Source of the DNA: Agreia sp. Leaf283
GTDB taxonomy: Bacteria > Actinomycetota > Actinomycetes > Actinomycetales > Microbacteriaceae
DNA length: 64,000 nt
Assembly (NCBI RefSeq): GCF_001422485.1
Contig: NZ_LMNF01000001.1
Location: 317,900 to 381,899, forward strand
Direction: 5' to 3'
Shown here: one piece after another, positions 1 to 8,177 of the stretch
How the letters are laid out: each line of letters starts with the position of its first letter
How positions within the stretch are numbered: position 1 is the first letter of the stretch
The notes under the pieces: generated by a model
Seen by the model: the letters and a program-made list of their open reading frames with translations, nothing else
The model's database searches: none
What the model was told of the DNA's origin: nothing
Program-made: the position numbers and the translations under genes

Positions 1-152
1 GTGATCAGCAGGATGAAGACGACGGCCAGGATGACCGCGGCCCCGGCGACGACCAGCCTGGTCGTTCGTGCCGACGGCGGCCGCTTCGGGGAGTCGTGCG
101 GCTCCGGAGGTACTTGCGACACCGGAGGCGTCTTCGTTCGTGTGTCGGACAT
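1..152 (-). CDS. Sugar ABC transporter permease, N-terminal fragment (cut by window edge)
   Basis: Only the first 50 codons are present; the gene runs off the left edge. The visible protein starts MSDTRTKTPPVSQ, continues as a polar, proline-rich cytoplasmic tail, and enters a hydrophobic segment (RLVVAGAAVILAVVFILLI) that looks like the first membrane helix. It is the next gene after the carbohydrate-binding lipoprotein on the same strand, which is where MalF-type permeases usually sit. The identity is inferred from this position and the N-terminal shape; too little sequence is present to see the permease EAA loop. It could in principle be another membrane protein. Confidence 0.55.
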   Translation of the reverse strand, partial: MSDTRTKTPPVSQVPPEPHDSPKRPPSARTTRLVVAGAAVILAVVFILLI

Positions 153-246
153 GGATACCCTTTCGAGTACAACGGTGGACTCTTGGATTGGCCAACAGTA
201 GCGCTTAATTAACCAGCGCGTTGATCATGAGATCTGCGGGGCCGAG

Positions 247-282
247 AGTGGGGGCCGCCCCGTTGCAAGAGCGGCCCCCACT
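247..282. repeat. Intercistronic hairpin between binding protein and permease genes
   Basis: A perfect 12-bp inverted repeat (AGTGGGGGCCGC at 247-258, its complement at 271-282) around a 12-nt loop. It lies in the 167-bp gap after the binding-protein stop codon. No T-run follows, so partial termination or 3'-end protection of the binding-protein mRNA is more likely than full termination. This is the usual way such operons make more binding protein than permease. Confidence 0.6.
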
Positions 283-319
283 GGGCGCCGGGCACGTGTG
301 CCCGACAGGTGGTTATGCG

Positions 320-1645
320 TTAGTTGTCGTATCCGGCCTGGATGTCACTGAGCACCGTGTCGGTGTCCTTGCCATCGATCCAGCTGACCATGCCCTTCCA
401 GAACGAACCGGCACCGACGGTCGACGGCATCAGGTCTGAGCCATCGAAACGAACGGTGGTGTTCGGGTCCTGGAGGAGCTTCATGGCGTCCTGCAGAAGC
501 GGGCTGGATGCCTTGGACGGGTCGGCGTTCAGGTTGGCCGAGATGCTTCCGCCGAGTCCGACGCGAATGTCGGCCCACTCGGGAGTCGCCATGTAGGCCG
601 TGACCTTCTGGACTGCCTCGGAGTCGGTGAACGGGGTGACGAACTCGCCGCCGACCTCGATGTTGGCCGCGTCGGCCTCGATGCCGGGGAGGACGAAGCC
701 GTAGACGTCTCCGTCGGGACCGACGGTGGGCGTCTCACCGGCAGCGGTCTTCACGTCGAGGAAGTTCGCCGAGAGGAACGATGCCTGGTGGGTCAGGGCG
801 CAGCTGCCGTCGGCGACCTTCGCCGCGACGTCACCGAATGCGGTGGAGTTGATGCTCTTCACGTCGCCGTAGCCCGCGTTCACGTAGTCCGGGTTCAGCA
901 GGATCTTTCCGACGGCGTCGAACGCGTCCTTGATCTCGGGGTCGGTGAACTTGACGTCTCCTGCGACCCAGTTGTCATAGACCTCGGGGCCGGACTGGCG
1001 AAGGACGAGGTCCTCGATCCAGTCGGTTCCGGGCCAGCCCGACGCGGCGTCGGAGGCGAAGCCTGCACACCAGGGGGCGGCACCCGTCTTGTCGCGGATG
1101 GTCTGCGTCATGGTGAGGACTTCGTCGTACGTCGTGGGAACCGTGATGCCCCACTCCTTGAACTTGGCCGGCGAGTACCAGACGTAGCCCTTGATGCTGG
1201 CGAGCATGGGAGCAGCGTAGAACTTGTCGTCGAAGGTGCCGTACTTCTTCCAGTCGGGCGACCAGTTCTTGTCGACGTTGGCCTCGGTCTCTTCTCCGGC
1301 CTCCTTCACCTCGCCGGTGTCGACGAGGGTCTTGAGCAGACCCGGCTGGGGAACGATGGCGATGTCGGGGGCGGAACCACCGGTGACCTTCGTCACGATG
1401 TTGCCCTCGAAGCTCTTGTCACCCGTGTACTCGACCTTGATGCCGGTGTCTTTGGTGAACGCGTCGAACGACTTGTTCAGGGCGTCGGCCTCGGTGCCGG
1501 TGATGCCACCGGAGATCTTGACGGTCTGACCCTCGGTCGAACCGGAGTCGGTGCCGCTCTCTTCGGCGCAGCCGACGAGTGCGAGTCCGACGATTGTGGC
1601 GATGGCGATGGGTGCTGTGATACGGCGATGCAGGGAAACCCGCAT
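320..1645 (-). CDS. Carbohydrate ABC transporter substrate-binding lipoprotein
   Basis: A 441-residue extracellular solute-binding protein of family 1 that should capture a sugar outside the membrane and deliver it to the permease encoded downstream. The N-terminus is a lipoprotein signal: basic MRVSLHRR, a hydrophobic stretch, and lipobox LVGC at about residues 23-26. The mature part has the family's order: the 'SGGITGTEADALNKSFDAF' start of the first lobe, a central KGYVWYSPAKFKEWGI segment typical of sugar binders, and a C-terminal aromatic-rich lobe. The closest feel is to alpha-glucoside binding proteins (AglE-like), but the ligand cannot be read from sequence. It is divergent from the LacI-type regulator at 1951, which probably controls it. 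Confidence in the family is high and in the substrate low. Confidence 0.9.
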   Translation of the reverse strand: MRVSLHRRITAPIAIATIVGLALVGCAEESGTDSGSTEGQTVKISGGITGTEADALNKSFDAFTKDTGIKVEYTGDKSFEGNIVTKVTGGSAPDIAIVPQPGLLKTLVDTGEVKEAGEETEANVDKNWSPDWKKYGTFDDKFYAAPMLASIKGYVWYSPAKFKEWGITVPTTYDEVLTMTQTIRDKTGAAPWCAGFASDAASGWPGTDWIEDLVLRQSGPEVYDNWVAGDVKFTDPEIKDAFDAVGKILLNPDYVNAGYGDVKSINSTAFGDVAAKVADGSCALTHQASFLSANFLDVKTAAGETPTVGPDGDVYGFVLPGIEADAANIEVGGEFVTPFTDSEAVQKVTAYMATPEWADIRVGLGGSISANLNADPSKASSPLLQDAMKLLQDPNTTVRFDGSDLMPSTVGAGSFWKGMVSWIDGKDTDTVLSDIQAGYDN

Positions 1646-1835
1646 TTCTCCTCCTCATTGAGTCGAGAACAGATCGTCAGGACTGCCGATCTGCCTGCCG
1701 GTTGAGTGACCGGACTAGGGCGCCCCAACCGCGCGAACAGGCCGCGAGGAGGGCAGGTAGGAAAACCTTTCCATAAGTCCTAATAAATCACAAGCTCTCT
1801 CTCGGCAGTCGAAAATTCCGTAACGATTCGATACC

Positions 1836-1847
1836 GAGAGCGCTCTC
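1836..1847. promoter_or_regulatory. Putative LacI-family operator between transporter and regulator
   Basis: A perfect 12-bp palindrome, GAGAGCGCTCTC, with the central CG typical of LacI/GalR operators. It lies in the 305-bp divergent region between the sugar-binding protein (start 1645) and the LacI-type regulator (start 1951). The rest of this gap holds an AT-rich stretch around 1755-1795 that may carry the leftward promoter; no gene is visible there. Confidence 0.55.
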
Positions 1848-1950
1848 AGAGTTCCGCGCGTTTCCAGGGACGACACTATGGTGGGCAGCGGAATTGTGAC
1901 GGAGACGTTACGATTCTGGAAGCGGTTGCAGACGAGGAGGTCGGCCAGGA

Positions 1951-2979
1951 ATGTCGGGCATCGAAGACGTCGCGCTTCGAGCGGGGGTATCGAAAGCCAC
2001 TGTCTCGCGCGCGCTGAGCGGTCGGGGGTACGTGTCGACCATCACCCGCAGCAGGGTGGAGACCGCGGCGAACGAGCTCGGCTACGTGGTGTCGTCGAAT
2101 GCCTCGAGCCTCGTCACCGGTCGCACCAACAACGTGGGCGTCATCATCCCCGTGATCAACCAGTGGTTCTTCGGCAGCATCATCGAGGGAGTCGAACGCG
2201 CGCTCCTCGATCGCGGCTACGACCTCATGCTCTACAACCTCACGAAGAACACCGAGGCCCGCAGCAGGGTCTTCGAGTACTTCCTCGTGCGCAAGCGCGT
2301 CGACGCGATCATCGCCGTGACCCTCGAGATCTCACCCGACGAGGCGGCATCGCTGCTCGCGCTCGGCAAGCCCATCGCCGGAATCGGCGGTCCCCTCGCC
2401 GGAATCCCCACGCTGAGCATCGACGACATCGCTGCGGCGCGGCTCGCGACCGAGCATCTGATCGCCCTCGGGCACACGAACATCATGCACGTCGGCGGCG
2501 ATTCGGCCGAGCTCATGGATTTCCACGTGCACTCGAAGCGGTTGCAGGGTTTCCGAGATGCGCTCGGAGCCGCCGGTCTGCCGTTCAGTGACGAGTCGTA
2601 CATGGCGACCCACTTCGACATCCCCGGAGGCTACGCGGTGGCGAAGCAGATCCTCGGCGATCCCCGACGGCGACCCACGGCGATCTTCGCGGCAGCCGAC
2701 GAGGTCGCCATCGGTGTCATTCTGGCGGCCCGCGAGCTCGGCATCTCCGTGCCGGACGACCTCTCGGTTATCGGCATCGACAACCATCCGCTGGCCGAGC
2801 TCTTCGGCCTCACCTCGATCGCGCAGAACCCGGCGAAGCAGGGCGAGCAGGCGGTCGACCTGGTCATCCGCCAGCTCGAGACCTCCGGTTGGACTCCGCC
2901 GAGCATCCACACGATGGTGCCCGCACAGCTCGTGATGCGCTCGAGCACGTCGGCCCCGAGAACGGGCGCCCAGCGCTGA
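1951..2979 (+). CDS. LacI-family transcriptional regulator of the adjacent sugar transporter
   Basis: A 342-residue repressor. An N-terminal LacI-type helix-turn-helix (IEDVALRAGVSKATVSRALS, about residues 4-23) with its hinge helix precedes a periplasmic-binding-protein-like effector domain (VGVIIPVINQWFFGSIIEGV onward). Typical later signatures are present: GHTNIMHVGG, TAIFAAADEVAIGVI and DLSVIGIDNHPLAELF. The ATG at 1951 is preceded by a purine-rich GAGGAGG and AGGA, so the start is sound. It is divergent from the sugar-binding protein and most likely senses the transported sugar and binds the palindrome at 1836-1847. The pairing with that operator is inference. Confidence 0.92.
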   Translation: MSGIEDVALRAGVSKATVSRALSGRGYVSTITRSRVETAANELGYVVSSNASSLVTGRTNNVGVIIPVINQWFFGSIIEGVERALLDRGYDLMLYNLTKNTEARSRVFEYFLVRKRVDAIIAVTLEISPDEAASLLALGKPIAGIGGPLAGIPTLSIDDIAAARLATEHLIALGHTNIMHVGGDSAELMDFHVHSKRLQGFRDALGAAGLPFSDESYMATHFDIPGGYAVAKQILGDPRRRPTAIFAAADEVAIGVILAARELGISVPDDLSVIGIDNHPLAELFGLTSIAQNPAKQGEQAVDLVIRQLETSGWTPPSIHTMVPAQLVMRSSTSAPRTGAQR

Positions 2980-3123
2980 AACGACCGCGCCGTTCGCGCA
3001 ATCCTGCTTCGGTGCCGGTCGAGCGAACCCCTCCGGCGCCGGTCGGGTAGCGAGGAACGAGCGTATCGAGCGGTTAAGCCGGTTCGCGTCTCGGTGGTGG
3101 GGGGAAACGCTGTTCTGCGCTGG

Positions 3124-3152
3124 TCGAGTAGGCCGCCTGCGGCCGTATCGAG
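3124..3152 (+). repeat. 29-bp dispersed palindromic repeat, copy 1
   Basis: This 29-bp sequence (starting TCGAGTAGGCCGCCTGCGGC) recurs exactly, in inverted orientation, at 23547-23575 in the rplK-rplA spacer. The core GGCCGCCTGCGGCC can fold on itself. A degenerate relative begins near 3377. It lies in the 587-bp gene-free stretch 2980-3566, where I see no credible coding sequence. Confidence 0.7.
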
Positions 3153-3163
3153 GCCACCGTCAT

Positions 3164-3225
3164 ACTGAAGTGCGGAAAGTGGCCGCGTCGACCGTCGGCG
3201 AGGCGGCCACTTTCCGCACTTCAGT
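3164..3225. repeat. Long perfect hairpin (23-bp stem, 16-nt loop)
   Basis: Arm 3164-3186 (begins ACTGAAGTGCGG) is the exact reverse complement of 3203-3225. No T-run follows on either side, so it is not a standard intrinsic terminator. It sits between the convergent LacI gene and the membrane-protein gene at 3567 and may end transcription from both sides, or be a dispersed palindromic element. Confidence 0.75.
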
Positions 3226-3566
3226 GCGTCACACGACCGGCGCAGTGGGTGGGTCACGTCAGGTGACCCCTCGGCCGTAGCTCGACATCTCCGCCCAACC
3301 TGGCGGAATGGGAGGAGATACGCCACACCAACGCAGTATTCGGGCCGGATGTGCTCATCTCCTCCCATTGCGCTGTCGAGTAGGCCACGAAGCTGCCGCA
3401 TCGACGCCACCGCGGGAAGGATTCCCACAACACCGGCTCGTTCATCGCGCGGCCACTCAATCAACGCATGGTGGGGTCACGTTTCATAGGAGACCACCGT
3501 GAGGCGATACGCCGTACTCGTTCCTCGCGCGGCTACCCAATCAGCGCAGAACAGGGCCGGATGCGA

Positions 3567-4262
3567 CTAGTCGCGTTCTCCTCGGAAGGCTCGGCCCGAG
3601 GCGGTCAGGAATTCGTCGAAGGTGGCTCGCGCCCGGCGACGGCGGTCGCCGCGGGCGTGGCCGGCCGCGCGCACGCGCGGCTCAGGTCGTCTGGTGCGCA
3701 GGCGTTCGGGGCGCCAGCGATCCGGCCACCAGGCGTGCGCGAGCGAGAAGGCCAGGAGCAGCCACCCCGGAACGAGCAGCCAGCCGTTCGGCGCGCCCCC
3801 TCCCCCGAGGGTGGCCGACGCGATGACGAGACCCGCACCGATCGCGGTGCCGACGAGGGCGAGCTCGCCGTTGCGGATCCACCAGAGCCGGGCGCGGCGC
3901 GTGAAACGGAGCGGAACCCCGAGCACCACGACGAAGACGGTGGAGATCGCCGAAGTGACGACCGCGGCGAGCAGGCAGAGCAGAAAAGCCCCGACCCCGC
4001 CGTCGGCGTAGCCCGAACCGAGCAGAAGGATCGTGGCGGCCACGGAGAGAGCAGCGCCGGTTGCGATGACCTGCGCGGTCAGCACTCCGAGTTGAGCCGC
4101 GCCGCTCGCCACGGGAGGGGCGACGGCCTTGACGGTGCCGACGACCCGGGTCGCGGATGCTCGAACGCCGGCACGTGCACTCGGATCGAAGAAGGAGCGT
4201 CTGTCTCGGGCGGGCGGGGCGTCGTGCACCCGCGGGGGAACATCGTCGTAGACCGTGGCCAT
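3567..4262 (-). CDS. Predicted membrane protein of unknown function
   Basis: A 231-residue protein I cannot assign. The start MATVYDDVPPRV is chosen because a strong AAGGAG lies just upstream; a longer in-frame reading from 4364 runs through the terminator region and is rejected. Residues about 65-150 contain roughly four hydrophobic segments (for example VGAFLLCLLAAVVTSAISTV and ALVGTAIGAGLVIASATL). The last 60 residues are strongly basic (RRPEPRVRAAGHARGDRRRR), probably cytoplasmic. It follows rplL on the same strand, but a terminator at 4349-4385 separates them, so it is likely its own unit. Confidence 0.7.
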   Translation of the reverse strand: MATVYDDVPPRVHDAPPARDRRSFFDPSARAGVRASATRVVGTVKAVAPPVASGAAQLGVLTAQVIATGAALSVAATILLLGSGYADGGVGAFLLCLLAAVVTSAISTVFVVVLGVPLRFTRRARLWWIRNGELALVGTAIGAGLVIASATLGGGGAPNGWLLVPGWLLLAFSLAHAWWPDRWRPERLRTRRPEPRVRAAGHARGDRRRRARATFDEFLTASGRAFRGERD

Positions 4263-4348
4263 GATCGCTCCTTCCCTGCGCAGGTCTTCAGGGTACACAT
4301 GACGGCTGGGAACACAGCCCCTCAGGAAACATCGCCTCTCCCGAAACA

Positions 4349-4385
4349 CAGAAGACCCCCGCACGTTCAGTGCGGGGGCCTTCTG
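4349..4385 (-). terminator. Terminator downstream of rplL
   Basis: An inverted repeat with a CCCCCGCAC/GTGCGGGGG core and a CAGAAG/CTTCTG outer stem (one A-C mismatch between them) and a 5-nt loop. It lies just past the rplL stop codon and should end the rplJL transcript. Confidence 0.8.
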
Positions 4386-4418
4386 ATTCAGTAGCGTGCT
4401 CCGAAACCGGAGCGCAGA

Positions 4419-4802
4419 CTACTTGAGGGTGACGGTTGCGCCAGCCTCTTCGAGCTGAGCCTTGGCCTTCTCGGCGGTCTCCTTGTTGGCGCCCTCGAGG
4501 ACGGCCTTGGGAGCGCCGTCAACGAGTGCCTTCGCCTCTCCGAGACCGAGGCTCGTGAGGGCGCGCACCTCCTTGATGACCTGGATCTTCTTCTCGCCAG
4601 CAGCCTCGAGGACGACGTCGAAGGAATCCTTCTCCTCGACCTCTTCGGTTGCGGCGGCAGCGCCACCGGCCGCGGCGACCGCGACGGGGGCAGCAGCGGT
4701 GACCTCGAAGGTCTCCTCGAACGCCTTGACGAACTCGCTCAGCTCGATGAGCGTGAGCTCCTTGAACGCGTCGAGCAGCTCTGCAGTTGACAGCTTTGCC
4801 AT
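4419..4802 (-). CDS. rplL: 50S ribosomal protein L7/L12
   Basis: 127 residues, the normal length. It forms the flexible stalk that recruits GTPase translation factors. The N-terminal dimerisation region ([20 protein letters not shown]), an Ala-rich hinge ([16 protein letters not shown]) and the C-terminal domain ([20 protein letters not shown], then [14 protein letters not shown]) are all intact. GGAGAAAATC before the ATG is a good ribosome-binding site. It follows rplJ by 90 bp; that spacer carries a dispersed palindromic repeat, unusual inside a ribosomal-protein operon. Confidence 0.98.
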   Translation of the reverse strand: MAKLSTAELLDAFKELTLIELSEFVKAFEETFEVTAAAPVAVAAAGGAAAATEEVEEKDSFDVVLEAAGEKKIQVIKEVRALTSLGLGEAKALVDGAPKAVLEGANKETAEKAKAQLEEAGATVTLK

Positions 4803-4818
4803 GATTTTCTCCTTGTTT

Positions 4819-4882
4819 CCCCTTCGACAAGCTCAGGGAACGGTTTGGTGTTACCTGCGCACAACGCTCAGGGAACGGTTTG
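4819..4882 (-). repeat. Dispersed repeat element inside the rplJ-rplL spacer
   Basis: A copy of the TTCCCTGAGCTTGTCGAAGG family (4819-4843, inverted relative to +) plus a partial second copy at 4865-4882. The 17-mer GCTCAGGGAACGGTTTG occurs at both 4831-4847 and 4866-4882. The element is transcribed between two cotranslated ribosomal-protein genes. Confidence 0.75.
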
Positions 4883-4892
4883 TTGAAGGGTG

Positions 4893-5405
4893 TTAGTTAC
4901 TTGACTGCTTCTCGCGCAGCGCATCGACCGTGCGAACGGCCTTCGACAGCGGTGCGTTGAAGAGGTATGCGGCACCGAACAGCGAGGCCTTGAAGGCGCC
5001 CGCGAGCTTGGCAAGCAGCACCTCCCGGGATTCGAGGTCGGCGAGCTTCGAGACCTCTTCGGCGGAGAGGGGGTTACCGTCGAAGTAACCGCCCTTCACA
5101 ACGAGAAGAGGGTTTGCCTTGGCAAAGTCGCGCAGGGACTTCGCAACGGCGACAGGGTCACCGTGAACGAATGCGATGGCGGACGGGCCGGCGAGTTCGT
5201 CGTCGAACGACGAGATGCCGGCGTTGTTGGCCGCAATCTTGGTCAGCGTGTTCTTTACCACGGCGTAGCTTGCGTGCTCACGAAGGGTGCCGCGCAGCGT
5301 CTTCAGCTGGGCGACCGTGAGACCGCGGTACTCGGTCAGCAGAACGGCGGTCGAGCTCTGGAAAAGTTCCGTGAGTTCGGCAACCGAGGCTTCCTTGTTC
5401 GCCAT
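4893..5405 (-). CDS. rplJ: 50S ribosomal protein L10
   Basis: 170 residues. It anchors L7/L12 dimers to the ribosome and regulates its own operon by binding the mRNA leader. The L10 N-terminus [15 protein letters not shown] is clear, followed by the [16 protein letters not shown] block and a C-terminal [15 protein letters not shown] helix for L12 binding. The start at 5405 is chosen over a longer in-frame reading because AAGGAG precedes it and the extension would run into the leader attenuator. Confidence 0.97.
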   Translation of the reverse strand: MANKEASVAELTELFQSSTAVLLTEYRGLTVAQLKTLRGTLREHASYAVVKNTLTKIAANNAGISSFDDELAGPSAIAFVHGDPVAVAKSLRDFAKANPLLVVKGGYFDGNPLSAEEVSKLADLESREVLLAKLAGAFKASLFGAAYLFNAPLSKAVRTVDALREKQSSN

Positions 5406-5451
5406 GGCGCTCCTTGTGGTTTCAATGCCGGTAGCCCCGGGCTCACCCCAC

Positions 5452-5612
5452 AAAAAAAGCTCCGGCGCAGGAGGCCGGAGCGAATGCACACGAGTGTGCG
5501 TTTACTGACTATTCCTGCGCAGGTCTTCACGGACGTGAACCTTCGATCACAGCGTCTGCGTTCGAACGAGTCGAATGCGGGCACGGCGATAACCGGCGGT
5601 CTTTGGCTTCGT
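5452..5612 (-). promoter_or_regulatory. L10 leader with attenuator terminator upstream of rplJ
   Basis: Read on the minus strand, the leader contains a GCCAAAGACCGCCGG block (near 5595-5609), then a GAAGACCTGCGCAGG block (near 5513-5527). It ends in a stem GCTCCGGC/GCCGGAGC (5459-5466 with 5474-5481) followed by seven T's (5452-5458). This order matches the known L10-binding leader RNAs: the protein binds the kinked upstream region and the terminator attenuates rplJL when L10 is in excess. The terminator is seen directly; the regulatory reading rests on the family. Confidence 0.75.
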
Positions 5613-5728
5613 TCACTGTACGTCATGCGCCGGAGCCATGCAAGTGCGGCCCCGGATCATGCCGTGGTACTACGAGAACACGTCCCGGGTCCGATGCCGG
5701 GGAACATCCTCGTTTGTAGCGTTGAAGC

Positions 5729-6157
5729 ATGACAACTTCGACACTCACCCCAGACACCCCGAACACGCCCGACACCACCGAGACGGCGACGATCACCCCC
5801 GACCTCGCGGCCACCACCCCGCTGCCCGGCACGCCGCAGACGGCCCCCGGCCAGACGACCCCCGCCCAGCCGGCCACCCCGGCATCCCCCCAGTACGGCT
5901 ACCCGCCCGTGCGTCCGACCAACGTGCTGGGCATCATCACCCTGGTTCTCGGCGTGCTCGGATTCGCGATCGTTCCGGTGATCACCGGGCACATCGCCCT
6001 GGCGCAGATCAAGCGCACGGGCGACGACGGTCGCGGCATCACCATCGCCGGCCTCGTGCTCGGATACATCGGCCTCGCGGGCTACCTTCTCGCCGCCCTG
6101 TTCTTCTTCGGGGCGCTCTTCCTCGGAGCGGTCGGCGCCATCGGCTCCTATCGCTGA
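5729..6157 (+). CDS. DUF4190 domain-containing membrane protein
   Basis: 142 residues. A Pro/Thr-rich, low-complexity N-terminal half (residues 1-60) is followed by a short DUF4190-type hairpin of two membrane helices: NVLGIITLVLGVLGFAIVPV, the conserved GHIALAQIKRTGDDGRGITI loop, and AGLVLGYIGLAGYLLAALFF. Such proteins are common in actinobacteria, often with unknown function. The 3' end overlaps the convergent TolB-like gene by 10 bp. Confidence 0.88.
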   Translation: MTTSTLTPDTPNTPDTTETATITPDLAATTPLPGTPQTAPGQTTPAQPATPASPQYGYPPVRPTNVLGIITLVLGVLGFAIVPVITGHIALAQIKRTGDDGRGITIAGLVLGYIGLAGYLLAALFFFGALFLGAVGAIGSYR

Positions 6158-7086
6158 TGCGCCGGTCGCAGGCCGCCGCCCGCGCTCTCCGTCGTCGGAT
6201 AGGCGACGTAGGCGACGCGGCGGCCATCCGGTGACCAGCCGGGCACGTTCGTCGTGCCCTGCCCGCCCAGGAAAGAATCGATCGTGGACACCGTGCCCGA
6301 CGCGAGCTCGATCAGCCTCAGCTCGACCTCGAGGTTCGGCGGATGGCCCGTCGTTCCCACCGGGTAGCTGAGATAGAGCACGTGCCGCCCGTCGGGCGAG
6401 GGATGCGGGAACCAGTTCACGCGATCGTCGTGCGTGACCCGAGTCAGCTGCGTGCCGTCGGTGCGCATGCGGAACAACTGAGCGTGGCCAGGATACTCGC
6501 CGGCCCGCTCGGAGTTGAACCAGATCCACTCGCCGTCGGCCGAGAAGTCGGCTCCATCGTCGGCGAACGCGTCGTCGGTGAGCTGCGTGTGCGGCCCGCC
6601 CGAGGCCGGCAGCGTGTAGACATTGGTCACCCAGTCGCCGGATGCGTCGAGGCCGCCCCCGATGGCGGCCAGCGTCAGGCCGTCGGGCGAGACCGAATGC
6701 AGGTAGTACTTGAAGCGCAGCGCCGGATCGGGCAGCTCGGTCACCGGAGTCGCCGCACCGCCGCCCCAGGGAAGCCGGTACAGCCGGCCGTCGCGGGCCG
6801 AGATCAGAAGGTGCCGCCCGTCGGGCGAGATCACGTGGTCGTTGTTCAGCACGAGCGGTGCGGGCACCTGCATCGGCTCGAGCGCCGATGACCCGTCTGC
6901 CCGCAGGCGCACCAGGCCGCCCTCGACGTTGAGCACGAGCCATTCGCCCTCGGGATGCCAGTTCGGCGCCTCGACGAACAGCGAGGTCGAGCTGAACACG
7001 ACCGACGTTTCACCCGAATCGAGGTCGAAGATGCGCACGTCGGCGCGCTGATCCGCGCGGAGGGTCAGGAACGTCATGCCCTCCAT
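6148..7086 (-). CDS. TolB-like beta-propeller (PD40 repeat) protein
   Basis: 312 residues of WD40-like PD40 repeats. The recurring 'SPDG' signature appears in HPEGEWLVL, SPDGRHLLISA, SPDGLTLAAIGGG, SADGEWIWFNS, SPDGRHVLYLS and SPDGRRVAYVA, enough for a six-bladed propeller. There is no signal peptide, so it is cytoplasmic, unlike periplasmic TolB. Proteins of this type bind or monitor other molecules; the partner is unknown. The start is uncertain between the ATG at 7086 and one three codons later. Confidence 0.85.
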   Translation of the reverse strand: MEGMTFLTLRADQRADVRIFDLDSGETSVVFSSTSLFVEAPNWHPEGEWLVLNVEGGLVRLRADGSSALEPMQVPAPLVLNNDHVISPDGRHLLISARDGRLYRLPWGGGAATPVTELPDPALRFKYYLHSVSPDGLTLAAIGGGLDASGDWVTNVYTLPASGGPHTQLTDDAFADDGADFSADGEWIWFNSERAGEYPGHAQLFRMRTDGTQLTRVTHDDRVNWFPHPSPDGRHVLYLSYPVGTTGHPPNLEVELRLIELASGTVSTIDSFLGGQGTTNVPGWSPDGRRVAYVAYPTTESAGGGLRPAHQR

Positions 7087-7113
7087 TCTGGCCGCCTGCC
7101 GCGGCTGTCCGAC

Positions 7114-8022
7114 TCAGCTCGACTCCGGCGTGCGGCGTCGGCGCACGAACAGCACCGCGGCGAGGCCCAGGATGGCGGCGAGAGTCGCCCCGATGAAGGG
7201 CAGCATCACGTCGGCCCCCGTGTGCGCGAGGGAGCGGTCGCCGCCGACGGGACTGGTCGTGCCCGTGCTGTTCTTCGTGCTGGACCCCGGCGTGGCAGAG
7301 CCCGGCGTGGTCGTGCCGCCCGTGCTCGATCCCCCGGAATCCGACCCGCCGTCGACCGGCGTGGTCGTGGGCGGTGTGGCGACCAGGAGGGAGACGGACG
7401 ACGGCGTGCCGAGAACCGCGCCGCCCGTGGGAGCCGACAGCGACACGGTGAACGGAGCACTTCCCACCTCGGCTGCGGCGAGCGCCCGCGCGACCGCATG
7501 GTCGGCGACGACCGATGTCGCTGCCCGCGCCGATGCGCCCCCGAGACCCGGCGCATCCGTCGGATCGCTCGGCGGCGCATCGCCGCCGCCGGGCGGCACC
7601 GCGCCGCCGGGCGGGACCTCGCCACCGGACGGCACATCGCCGCTGCCGGGCAGCCCACCCGGCACGTCGCCGAGGAAGACGATCGGAATCACCTTGTCGG
7701 CGGTGTCGCGATCGAGGAAGGTGACCTGGGTGTCGATGGGGGCGATCACCGAGGCGAGTTCTGCGGGCAGCGCCTGCGAGTCGACGCTCACGCCGACGAC
7801 CCCGTCTGCACCGCCGCTGCGGTGCACGCTGATGAAGGCCCGGTCTCCTTGAGCGATGCGCGACGCCGATGCGCTGATCGTGAGGATGCCCGGAGCGGCT
7901 TCTGCGCCGGACGCCGCGAGCGGTGCGCCCAGCGGGTTCGCGGCGACGAGGCCGCCGGCAAGGGCCGCTGCGACGGCCAGAAGGCCGGTGACACGCCTCG
8001 CGGCGGCGGGACGATCGATCAT
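7114..8022 (-). CDS. Secreted surface protein with LAHTG sorting signal
   Basis: About 302 residues from the ATG used here; a GTG nine codons upstream (8049) is possible. A basic start (MIDRPAAARR) and a long hydrophobic signal peptide lead to an extracellular domain (ILTISASASRIAQGDRAFISV), a low-complexity Pro/Gly linker, and a Ser/Thr/Gly-rich stalk. The C-terminus has LAHTG, a hydrophobic helix (FIGATLAAILGLAAVLFV) and RRRR. LAxTG is the motif cut by class E sortases of high-GC Gram-positives, so wall anchoring is expected. No sortase gene lies in the window. Function is unknown. Confidence 0.8.
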   Translation of the reverse strand: MIDRPAAARRVTGLLAVAAALAGGLVAANPLGAPLAASGAEAAPGILTISASASRIAQGDRAFISVHRSGGADGVVGVSVDSQALPAELASVIAPIDTQVTFLDRDTADKVIPIVFLGDVPGGLPGSGDVPSGGEVPPGGAVPPGGGDAPPSDPTDAPGLGGASARAATSVVADHAVARALAAAEVGSAPFTVSLSAPTGGAVLGTPSSVSLLVATPPTTTPVDGGSDSGGSSTGGTTTPGSATPGSSTKNSTGTTSPVGGDRSLAHTGADVMLPFIGATLAAILGLAAVLFVRRRRTPESS

Positions 8023-8177
8023 GCGACGACGGAGTGCACTAGTACTCACTATGTGGGGAATCCAATTCGGTCTCGAGAACGTATCTTTTCCCCCAGCCTC
8101 AGTACTATAGCCCACAGGGCCCACGGGGGGCGGGTTCTGTCGATGATGCACCGCCGACTCACGCACCCGGAGAACAG

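Noticed and set aside
2631-3464. Long minus-strand reading frame across 2.6-3.5 kb
   Set aside because: It is antisense to the LacI gene and then runs through the hairpin and repeat region; no ribosome-binding site and no protein-like composition.
4263-4364. N-terminal extension of the membrane protein at 3567
   Set aside because: It would translate the rplL terminator; a strong AAGGAG supports the ATG at 4262.
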